Shown: one piece after another, positions 39,901-45,151 of the stretch | Position numbering within the stretch: position 1 is the stretch's first letter | How the letters are laid out: every line of letters starts with the position of its first letter | Assembly: GCA_046735115.1 (NCBI GenBank) | Contig: JBKPSR010000042.1 | Location: forward strand, 1 to 45,151 | Direction of reading: 5' to 3' | From: JACVRW01 sp046735115 | Lineage (GTDB): Bacteria; Actinomycetota; Thermoleophilia; Solirubrobacterales; Thermoleophilaceae | DNA: 45,151 bases | The notes under the pieces: model-generated | Seen by the model: the letters and a program-made list of their open reading frames with translations, nothing else | Told to the model about the DNA's origin: nothing | Databases searched by the model: none | Program-made: the position numbers and the translations under genes

Positions 39901-40184
39901 TCGTGGGGAAGATCGGGGCCGCCCCCGCCCTCCGCGTGGAACGGCCGCACGCAGGGCCGCTCGGAGCCCGACGATCCGACCGGCATGCAGGTGCCGCGCG
40001 GGATGCCGTCTGCACCCGGGAATGTCCCGAAGTAGTTGTCGAAAGAGTGGTTCTCCTGCATCAGCACGATGAAGTGCTCGATCGGGGTCGTGGGCGATGG
40101 CGCGGGAGCCGCGGTGGCGCCGGCCGGCGCGAGACACGCCGCACCGGTGAGCGCCGCGAGCGTCGCCGCGACGCGCCACGTCAC
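36921..40184 (-). CDS. Phospholipase C-like / GH99-like multidomain membrane protein
   Basis: 1087 aa. A signal peptide, then residues ~35-390 phospholipase C/acid phosphatase-type (HFIVLMQENHSFDNYFGTFP, FYVEDYDPRRS, FMWTYDEWGGWFDH, HTSILRFIEDNWGLAP). A membrane segment follows (WIIYLWYGAGVLLSVLLIA and a second hydrophobic run). A beta-rich external domain of ~260 residues comes next (VLQTQVRPDVRARFDRWYRG, TVRSLPRGDYRVSAD), then another membrane segment. Residues ~760-1040 are GH99-like: FAYYYIWFNGTSWDR, AKRAGIDGFIVSWKS, LLVIYQGLDFYRE, LIWSGTWRF and ISWNEFSENTHVEPS, and a final membrane segment ends the protein. GTG 40184 overlaps the GT39-type gene stop. GH99 includes endo-alpha-mannosidases. 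A phosphoesterase plus glycosidase in one envelope protein suggests turnover of a phosphoglycan or glycolipid. Confidence 0.8.
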   Translation of the reverse strand: MTWRVAATLAALTGAACLAPAGATAAPAPSPTTPIEHFIVLMQENHSFDNYFGTFPGADGIPRGTCMPVGSSGSERPCVRPFHAEGGGGPDLPHDARVHRAQLARGAMDGFIRGVSTGRQRPELGVMAHYSGRDLPFYWNVARDYVLFDHWFAAAPGGSVPNRLSWVSGSPAGRSDSIPEGGFGDLPTIFDRLERRGVSWKFYVEDYDPRRSVGAGRADTSAQAVRVPLLNFLRYVRNPRLFRHIVDLDEYYDDVRDGTLPAVAYIAPAGGSEHPPRPPQTGQTLVRTLLTALARSPVWRRSAFMWTYDEWGGWFDHVRPPAGRGFRVPALLVSPYAREGAVDSTVLDHTSILRFIEDNWGLAPLTRRDARANGLSQAFDFERPARRPEIVAAARGAGEKAKPRRWIIYLWYGAGVLLSVLLIARAARRRHAVVPLAMLAMALVLLPSPAAVAAAAPVPGVIATNPAVPGMRFAVGGLEFSADGSGRAHPPAAMVGSRRAVRVLQTQVRPDVRARFDRWYRGRSVAAVEVDHRVRVSFVDLAGKPVDPGAVSSVTLVGSNGRRHVFAGEEPQWLAGNRVVPESGGRESTRVSYAADRVMVAGTSVVHRGQQRFFPAKSSELRLRLLLFSARFEVRDALLGFAIGSGVELKFPNGRTRRYGLGSNGELTVRSLPRGDYRVSADALGISSSRPVALSDDQRVELRVISWLDIAVVLLGLASIALGLLYARRPARARSVVSVLAVLACASMAGAPSAKAAERPDPLFAYYYIWFNGTSWDRAKTDYPLLGRYSSDDRSVMRQHVAWAKRAGIDGFIVSWKSTPVLNRRLRRLADVADAENFKLLVIYQGLDFYREPLPATRVARDVDWFKAHLAQRPAFHAFGEPLLIWSGTWRFSRGEIAAVTEARRKGLLILASERNVDGYRRLAGLVDGDAYYWASVNPATYRDYGGKLAELGAAVHAGGGIWIPPAAPGFDARLVGGTSVVQRRGGATLREELDAAEASNPDAVGLISWNEFSENTHVEPSVEHGSRYLDVVADVRHAGFGSLGEFDSSEPAATGVNYGVPLLAVAALFLLGSLGLMLRPRLTPRR

Positions 40185-41707
40185 GGCCGCACCTCGAACA
40201 CGACGATCGCGGGCTTCTGCGCGCGATGACCCTGCGGCGTCGTCATCGGGAGCGTCTCGACGTGGATGGCGCGCCCGTCGTAGCGCTCCGCGTAATTGAG
40301 CAGGCGCCCCGAGAAGCCGGGTGCGCGGGAAGCCGAGAACGTGTCCCAGACGACGTACTGCACGTCGTTGTCGCGCAGCGCGCGGTCCGGGTTCAGCACC
40401 GGCTCGTAGGATGGGTTCCGGTTGAGCGGGTTGGGACTCACCGACAGCCCATACGCCTCACGCCGGCCGTAGAAACGGACGATGTTCGCCATCGAGGGAC
40501 CGATCGTCATGAACGTCGCGCCCTCCGGGACGTGTGAGTCGATCCACTCGCCTGCCTCCCGTCCCGCAGGCAGCGGGCCGGCGCCCGCCAGCACGCTGCG
40601 GCCCTCGGTGGCCGTGACCCGATCGACCGTCGGCACGATGAGGCTTATGCAGACGAGCACCAGGGCGGGGAGTGCCCGCCGCTGAACCAAGAGGCGAGCG
40701 GCGAGCAGGGCAACCGGCACTGCGATCGGCAGCAGGTACTGGAATCCCTTGACCGGCCAGAGCTGGAAGAACACGAGCGGGACCGCGATCCAGCAGAGGA
40801 GCAGGCGCTCCGGCCACGAAGCGCTCCTCCGAAGCAGCACCAGCCCGAGGACAGCGGCGGCGATGACCAGCGGGCCGAGCATCTCCGGCAGGGTCGAGGG
40901 ATAGAAGAGCCAGTCGTGGTTCGGCCGCCGGAACAGCTGCCAGGTGAGGTAGCTCTCACCTGTCCCGGTGTGCCCGGCAACGAGCACGCTCAGCGGGAAC
41001 GGCGCGGCGACGGCGACCATCACTCCCATCGAGATCGCGAGGTCGCGGATGCGCACCCGCAGCTCCGGCGTGAGCGCGAGGAACGCGTAGATGGCAAACA
41101 ACAGGACGATGCTGGTCTCCTTCGACAGGAAGGTCAGCCCCATCGCCGCGCCGGCCGCGTACAGCCACGCGGGCCGATCGCTCAGGATGAACCGCACCAG
41201 CAGGAGAAGCGTGAGCGTCGCGAACATCGTCATCGGCCCGTCCAACAGGACCTGGCGCGTCACGATCACGTGGTACGGCATGAGTGCCAGCAGCAGCGCC
41301 GCAACGAGGCCGGTGCGGCGGCCGTAGAGCTGTCGCCCCAGCTCGTAGACGAGATAAACGGTTACGACCCCGGCCGCGACGGAGGCGAGCCGCTCGAATC
41401 CGACCGAAAGGCCGAGCCGCCAACCCAGCGAGAGCAAGGTCTGGAAGAGCAGCGGATGGGCGCGGAAGATCGGAAAGAGGTCATCCAGCTCGGGCTCGTT
41501 CGCTATCGCCGCGGCCTGCCCCGAGTAGACGGCCTCGTCGCTGTTGAAGCCGACGCTGTTCAGCTGCCAGATCCTCAGCGCGGCGGCGAAGGTGAGAATC
41601 GCGGCCAGCGGGAGCCAGGGCGGCAGCGGGCGAGCACGCACCGTCAGGCGGAGCCGCGCCGGGCTCGTCCGCGGCGACGCTCTGCTTCTAAGCGCGGACG
41701 GGTACAC
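40181..41707 (-). CDS. GT39/ArnT-type membrane glycosyltransferase
   Basis: 508 aa polytopic GT-C enzyme, using polyprenyl-phosphate sugars to modify acceptors outside the membrane. After a basic N-terminus: LAAILTFAAALRIWQLNSVG, then NSDEAVYSGQAAAI, the catalytic acidic motif loop of ArnT/PMT relatives, and membrane runs such as VTVYLVYELGRQLYG, LVAALLLALMPYHVIVTRQV and FLSKETSIVLLFAIYAFLAL. The C-terminal ~130 residues form a soluble domain (EGATFMTIGPSMANIVRF, RDNDVQYVVWDTF). The GTG start at 41707 overlaps the upstream gene by 20 nt; GTG 41641 is an alternative. The GT2-GtrA protein just upstream probably makes its polyprenyl-phosphate sugar donor. Confidence 0.85.
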   Translation of the reverse strand: MYPSALRSRASPRTSPARLRLTVRARPLPPWLPLAAILTFAAALRIWQLNSVGFNSDEAVYSGQAAAIANEPELDDLFPIFRAHPLLFQTLLSLGWRLGLSVGFERLASVAAGVVTVYLVYELGRQLYGRRTGLVAALLLALMPYHVIVTRQVLLDGPMTMFATLTLLLLVRFILSDRPAWLYAAGAAMGLTFLSKETSIVLLFAIYAFLALTPELRVRIRDLAISMGVMVAVAAPFPLSVLVAGHTGTGESYLTWQLFRRPNHDWLFYPSTLPEMLGPLVIAAAVLGLVLLRRSASWPERLLLCWIAVPLVFFQLWPVKGFQYLLPIAVPVALLAARLLVQRRALPALVLVCISLIVPTVDRVTATEGRSVLAGAGPLPAGREAGEWIDSHVPEGATFMTIGPSMANIVRFYGRREAYGLSVSPNPLNRNPSYEPVLNPDRALRDNDVQYVVWDTFSASRAPGFSGRLLNYAERYDGRAIHVETLPMTTPQGHRAQKPAIVVFEVRP

Positions 41708-43922
41708 GACCCGGGTGGCCGTTCCCGTTCCCGTTCCCGTTCCAGTGGCTCACAACGCCCGGCAGCCGCGTCCACCAGTCCATCGTCTCGCTCCGGAGCA
41801 GCGTGGCCGGCAGCCCGCCGAGCGCCTGAGCCACGATCTCGCGCTCCACATCGCGCAGGTCTGTCCCGTTGGGGTGCCGCAGGAAGCCCTCGATCGCCGA
41901 GTACGGCGGGAACCCGTAGGCGTCCTCGCAGTTCGTAAGCAACGTGGCGAGCGCCTCGCGCTCGTCGAGCACGACCTCACCGATGCCGCCGCGCTCGATC
42001 ACGACCATCCCGGCGAGCCGCCCCTCGACGGCGACGTCGACGCCTGGCACCAGCCGCTCGACGTGGTACTTGGGCGGCGGCACGAGCAGCTGGACGATCG
42101 CGTTGATCGTCGCGGCGGGGAGATGCGTCTTCGCGAGGATGAAGGCGAAGCGCCGGCCGGAGCGGGAGTGCAGCCGGCTCTGGAGGACGAGACCGAGCCG
42201 CTCGCGGCGCGAGAGCAGCGGGGTCTTCACCGCCTTGAGCGTGTGCCGGCTGATCGTGAGCGGCTTCGGGTAGGTGAGCACCCGGCCGTCCGGCGTGACC
42301 AGTGTCAGGTCGTCCGAGAGGAATGAGAACGGCGTGCTGTCGAGGATCTTCAGGCTCGTCGTCGTCTTGCCGGTGTCGGTACGAGCGGTGAGGAGGAAGG
42401 CGTCCTCCCCGTCCGCGAGACAGGCCGCGTGCACGAGCGCGTAGCCGCGCTCGGCGAACGTCCAGCGCAGGATCGGCTCGACGACGTTCGTGTAGAGCAC
42501 GTGCGGCGAGCGGCCGACCAGTGGCGACGCGGTGGCCTCGATCGTCTTTCCCCTCTCGATCGCCAGCCCGAATCCGAGGCCGCCCGGGCCCTCCCTGTAA
42601 CGAATGGCAGTCCCCACCCCGGCAATGCCGTTCGCGGAGATTCGACCCAGGCGGACTCGGATGTCCGGCTCGCCGGCGAGTCCGCCCACGCGGAAGCGCT
42701 CCAGCTCGGGCAGGCGGACCGCGGAGACCACAGCCGCGATGCCGTGGATGTCGTAGCTGTACGGCCCGCTCGTGACCGCCTCCCGCGGGCCGGCCTTTGC
42801 CCAGATCCACGTGTCCGCGACCGCGAACCGAACGAGCGTCAGGGCCAAGAGCGAAATGACGTTCGACACCGCGTAGTGGATCCCGAGGCCGGAGGTCAGG
42901 AGCACCAGCAGCGGGCCTCGCAGGGCGAGCGCGGCGTTGTTCATCAGGAAGAAGAGGCCCATCCGAGCGCCGCGGCTCCGGCGGTGGTCGCGGCCCGAGA
43001 ACACCCAAGCTTCGGTGAGGCAGAAGTTCCACAGTGTCGAGCCCTGCGTGGCGATCACCGCGGAGACGACGTAGAAGAGCCCCACTGCGTCGGTGAGGAA
43101 GGCGAGCAGCGCGGTGTTCACGACGAGGCCGGACAGGCCGACCGCCCCGAAGCGCGCGAAGCGGAGCCGGGCAAGGAGCCCGAGGTAGCGCATGCCCTCG
43201 CGGATTGACGCCTTGCTCCTGCCGGCGTAGCGCTCGCCGAACTGGAACGAGACTTCCGCGGCGCGCAGCTGCGGATGCCGGACGAGGATCTCGAGCAGGA
43301 TCTTGAAGCCACGCGGACGCAGGCCGTCGAGGTGGAGCGCCTCGCGGCGAACGAGGAAGAAGCCGCTCATGGGGTCGCTCACGCTCCGGAGCCGGCGCGG
43401 GAACAGCAGGCGCGCCGCGGTCGTCGTCGAGCGCGACGCCATCGCGCGTGCCCATCCAAAGCCGTTCGCGTCCCCCTCGGCCGAGTAGCGACTCGCAACG
43501 ACGATGTCGAGCTCGCTCGACTCGCCCTGCTCGAGCAGCGCGGCGATCAGCTCGGGCGGGTGCTGGAGGTCCGCGTCCATGACGCAGACCCACGGTGCGC
43601 GAGCCGCGCGAATGCCCTGGATGACCGCCGCGCCGAGGCCGCAGATGCGCCGCTGCGATGCCTGGGGCAGCACGACGAGCTCGCGCTCGGTGTCTTCCGC
43701 AAGCTCCTCCACCAGCTCCGCGGTGCCGTCAGTGCTGTCGTCGACGAAGATGACCTCCATCGCGACGGTCGGAAGTGCCATGTCGAGCCGCTCGACGAGG
43801 GCGGCTACGTTGTCGCGCTCGTCCTTGGTCGGGACGACGATCGAGAGCAGCGGAGTCGTAGCGTGCTCGACGGCATCGGTCGCCTGTCGCGGGGGGGCGC
43901 TGGGTGAAACGTTGGCTTCCAA
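41688..43922 (-). CDS. GT2-GtrA-HprK-like triple fusion
   Basis: 744 aa. Residues ~25-250: dolichol-phosphate-mannose synthase-like GT2 (LSIVVPTKDERDNVAALVER, VIFVDDSTDGTAELVEEL, WVCVMDADLQHPPELIAAL). Residues ~255-380: GtrA-type four-helix membrane domain (FGAVGLSGLVVNTALLAFLT, STLWNFCLTEAWVFSGRDH, RFAVADTWIWAKAG). Residues ~400-740: an HPr kinase-like P-loop domain with ALVHAACLADGEDAFLLT, Walker A TARTDTGKTTTSLKIL (first Gly replaced by Ala), FSFLSDDLTLVTPDGRVLTY and RETEL-like regions. The TTG start lies 20 nt after the LuxR stop. GT2-GtrA pairs make and flip polyprenyl-phosphate sugars; the kinase-like domain is an unusual addition. Near the C-terminus (NG)4 comes from a GTTCCC hexamer run. 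Probable donor synthase for the GT39 enzyme. Confidence 0.78.
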   Translation of the reverse strand: MEANVSPSAPPRQATDAVEHATTPLLSIVVPTKDERDNVAALVERLDMALPTVAMEVIFVDDSTDGTAELVEELAEDTERELVVLPQASQRRICGLGAAVIQGIRAARAPWVCVMDADLQHPPELIAALLEQGESSELDIVVASRYSAEGDANGFGWARAMASRSTTTAARLLFPRRLRSVSDPMSGFFLVRREALHLDGLRPRGFKILLEILVRHPQLRAAEVSFQFGERYAGRSKASIREGMRYLGLLARLRFARFGAVGLSGLVVNTALLAFLTDAVGLFYVVSAVIATQGSTLWNFCLTEAWVFSGRDHRRSRGARMGLFFLMNNAALALRGPLLVLLTSGLGIHYAVSNVISLLALTLVRFAVADTWIWAKAGPREAVTSGPYSYDIHGIAAVVSAVRLPELERFRVGGLAGEPDIRVRLGRISANGIAGVGTAIRYREGPGGLGFGLAIERGKTIEATASPLVGRSPHVLYTNVVEPILRWTFAERGYALVHAACLADGEDAFLLTARTDTGKTTTSLKILDSTPFSFLSDDLTLVTPDGRVLTYPKPLTISRHTLKAVKTPLLSRRERLGLVLQSRLHSRSGRRFAFILAKTHLPAATINAIVQLLVPPPKYHVERLVPGVDVAVEGRLAGMVVIERGGIGEVVLDEREALATLLTNCEDAYGFPPYSAIEGFLRHPNGTDLRDVEREIVAQALGGLPATLLRSETMDWWTRLPGVVSHWNGNGNGNGHPGRVPVRA
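41721..41744. repeat. GTTCCC hexanucleotide run
   Basis: Three GTTCCC units and one GTTCCA near the 3' end of the GT2-GtrA gene, coding (Asn-Gly)x4. A unit gained or lost keeps the frame. It lies just before the overlap with the GT39-type gene. Confidence 0.6.
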
Positions 43923-43942
43923 AGCCAGACCAGATTCACCTG

Positions 43943-44875
43943 CTAGCGCCTCGTCCGCATCGAGCCAAGGGGTGATCTTTCTTCCTCGAACGGGGCATCT
44001 TCGCCCAGCTTCGATGCCTGGAAGTAGTGCGAAACGGCCTGCGACCGGTTGTGCACGCCGAGCTTCCGGAAGATGTGCTTTACGTGCGTCTTCACGGTGT
44101 CCTCCGAGACGATCAGCCGTCGCGCGATCGAGGCGTTCGTCTCGCCCTCGGCGACCATCGAAAGCACCTCGAGCTCGCGGCGCGTCAGCTCGTCCTCGAG
44201 ACCGTGCGTCGCACGCGCGGGGACCTGTGGCGCGGTCGCACGGACCTGTGGCGCGGCGACGCGAGCCGCGGGCGCCCCTAGCTCGATCTCCGGCCGGCTG
44301 AACTCGACCACGCTCGCCTCGGTGGAGCGGACAAGCGCGACGACCTGCGCTGACTGCTGGCGCAGGCGTTCAGCCAGGACACAGCCCTCGAGCGCGTACC
44401 CGAACCCCTCGGCGAAGGCCCACACGGTCTCGCGGTCGTATTCCGTGAGCACCTGGTCGCTCGCCCCAAGATCCGCGTGGATCAAGCCAACGGGTCGTTC
44501 ATGGCAGACAACCGGGGCCGCGACGAACGAGCGGGTGCCGGGAAGGAGCCCTATGGCGCGCTGGTCGGACTGCGCGTCCTCCACGAGAACGGCGCGCTGG
44601 CGGCGCAGCACCTCCGACTCGTGGAGCCAGGGGCCGAGTGGCGGCGGCTCTCCAACGCGGTCGGCGAGCTCCTCCAGTTCGGCCGCCGGGGCGCTGCGCT
44701 CGTGGACGCTCTCGAGCGTGAGGGAGCGGCCCTGCAGGCTGAAGACCGCAGCCCGCTCGAACCCCAGGTTCTCGCATAGCGCCTGGGTCGCCTCGCGGAA
44801 GAGGGAGGCGAGCGAGGAGCCGGCCCTGAGGCGCCGCAGGGCGCTGCCCACGCCGGTGTCGGGCAGTGCGCTCAT
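43943..44875 (-). CDS. GAF-LuxR family transcriptional regulator
   Basis: 310 aa. Residues ~20-170 are a GAF-like sensor (LASLFREATQALCENLGFER, AAVFSLQGRSLTLESVHER, SFVAAPVVCHERPVGLIHAD, VWAFAEGFGYALEGCVLAER). A Pro/Ala/Val linker with a duplicated 7-residue element (APQVRAT/APQVPAR) connects to the LuxR DNA-binding domain: LTRRELEVLSMVAEGETNAS, ARRLIVSEDTVKTHVKHIF and KLGVHNRSQAVSHYF. ATG 44875 overlaps the LysM gene stop (ATGA). It may control the glycan genes downstream in response to a small molecule or redox state. Confidence 0.85.
   Translation of the reverse strand: MSALPDTGVGSALRRLRAGSSLASLFREATQALCENLGFERAAVFSLQGRSLTLESVHERSAPAAELEELADRVGEPPPLGPWLHESEVLRRQRAVLVEDAQSDQRAIGLLPGTRSFVAAPVVCHERPVGLIHADLGASDQVLTEYDRETVWAFAEGFGYALEGCVLAERLRQQSAQVVALVRSTEASVVEFSRPEIELGAPAARVAAPQVRATAPQVPARATHGLEDELTRRELEVLSMVAEGETNASIARRLIVSEDTVKTHVKHIFRKLGVHNRSQAVSHYFQASKLGEDAPFEEERSPLGSMRTRR
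44221..44256. repeat. 21-nt-spaced direct repeat in the LuxR linker
   Basis: GGACCTGTGGCGCGG occurs at 44221-44235 and 44242-44256, coding the duplicated APQV element of the linker between the GAF and DNA-binding domains. Spacing of seven codons keeps the frame. Confidence 0.6.
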
Positions 44876-45151
44876 GGAAGCTTCAGCTCCTCGCCGGCCT
44901 CGATCAAGTCTGGGTCGCCCGACCGGATGCGCGTGCCGAGGTTGAGGTCGGTGAGCTTCTCGACCGCCTCGGCGACGCCCACGGCGGAGCTCTCCGCGCG
45001 GAGCTTGGTCTTCGCGATGTGCGAGAGAGAGTCACCCGGTTGCACGACGTAGGCGGCGCGCGCCTGCGGGTGCACGGCAGCATGGCCCGCGGCGCGCGCC
45101 GGCTGGGCAGTGGCGACGGCCGCTGGCCGCGGCGCAGGTTCTGGCGCCGAC
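44872..45151 (-). CDS. LysM-domain protein (5'-partial)
   Basis: Open to the right edge, so the N-terminus is missing; ~92 residues are visible. A Pro/Ala-rich stretch (EPAPRPAAVATAQPARA) leads into a LysM domain, YVVQPGDSLSHIAKTKLRAE and KLTDLNLGTRIRSGDPDLIE, ending in GEELKLP. LysM binds N-acetylglucosamine polymers such as peptidoglycan, so the protein is probably envelope-associated. The stop overlaps the LuxR start by 4 nt. A GTG at 45075 is an internal in-frame start but is unlikely to be the real one. What precedes the LysM domain cannot be told from this window. Confidence 0.8.
   Translation of the reverse strand, partial: SAPEPAPRPAAVATAQPARAAGHAAVHPQARAAYVVQPGDSLSHIAKTKLRAESSAVGVAEAVEKLTDLNLGTRIRSGDPDLIEAGEELKLP

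Noticed and set aside
38493..40229. 578-aa plus-strand open frame opposite the phospholipase C-GH99 gene
   Set aside because: Antisense to a gene with strong domain motifs; composition is shadow-like.
1..45151. tRNA, rRNA, insertion sequence, phage or origin genes
   Set aside because: No tRNA-like cloverleaf, transposase motif, integrase or dnaA-like cluster was seen on either strand.

Overview
This is a GC-rich, densely packed bacterial segment. Several features point to an Actinomycetota host, probably near Thermoleophilia/Solirubrobacterales. These are the GC bias, a fused MoaD-MoaE (MoaX type), ECF sigma factors with zinc-finger-like or membrane-bound partners, a PccB/methylmalonyl-CoA mutase pair, an LPXTG-like protein, and start codons preceded by TANNNT boxes with no ribosome binding site. 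The host assignment is inference. No rRNA, tRNA, CRISPR array or insertion sequence was seen.

Layout. (1) 2-949 (+): end of a sigma factor fused to a zinc-finger, Pro/Ala-rich tail. (2) 18557-1027 (-): eleven genes, every junction a 4-nt ATGA/GTGA/TTGA overlap. They encode a glycoside hydrolase-GT2 fusion, an ABC exporter, a 1617-aa four-enzyme protein (GT-B-like, GT2, sulfotransferase, GT4), a methyltransferase, a GT2, three paralogous GT-B-like proteins, a DUF6270-type protein, a kinase-like phosphotransferase and a YdjC-type deacetylase. This looks like one assembly line for a decorated surface glycan or glycolipid. It contains three copies of a C-terminal module with a WWLDHY core that I cannot assign to a known domain. 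(3) 18558-18989: intergenic, with a frameshifted remnant of the zinc-finger tail and a strong 15-bp hairpin terminator. (4) 18990-20942: small secreted/anchored protein, ECF sigma factor and its probable membrane anti-sigma partner. (5) 20968-26974: LPXTG-like protein, TetR regulator behind a 30-bp tandem repeat, MoaX, methylmalonyl-CoA mutase large subunit, secreted protein, methyltransferase, SRPBCC-like protein with Glu/Pro repeats. (6) 27195-31677 (+): two tandem sulfatase-superfamily proteins with Thr at the nucleophile position, then PccB. (7) 36836-31699 (-): purple-acid-type phosphatase, metallophosphoesterase, an anchored Ala/Arg-rich protein and an Ig/FN3-like secreted protein. (8) 45151-36921 (-): LysM protein (truncated by the window), GAF-LuxR regulator, GT2-GtrA-HprK-like triple fusion, GT39/ArnT-type membrane glycosyltransferase and a phospholipase C-GH99-like fusion.

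How they work together (inference). Regions 2 and 8 are two separate envelope glycan systems. Region 2 makes, modifies and exports a product through its own ABC transporter. Region 8 uses polyprenyl-phosphate sugar donors (GT2-GtrA and GT39) and carries cell-surface hydrolases. Regions 6 and 7 add secreted phosphate-ester enzymes. Mutase and PccB belong to propionyl-CoA/methylmalonyl-CoA metabolism, although they are not adjacent. The best candidates for something new are the translationally coupled region-2 operon with its WWLDHY modules and GT paralogs, the Thr-nucleophile sulfatase pair, and the GT2-GtrA-HprK fusion.
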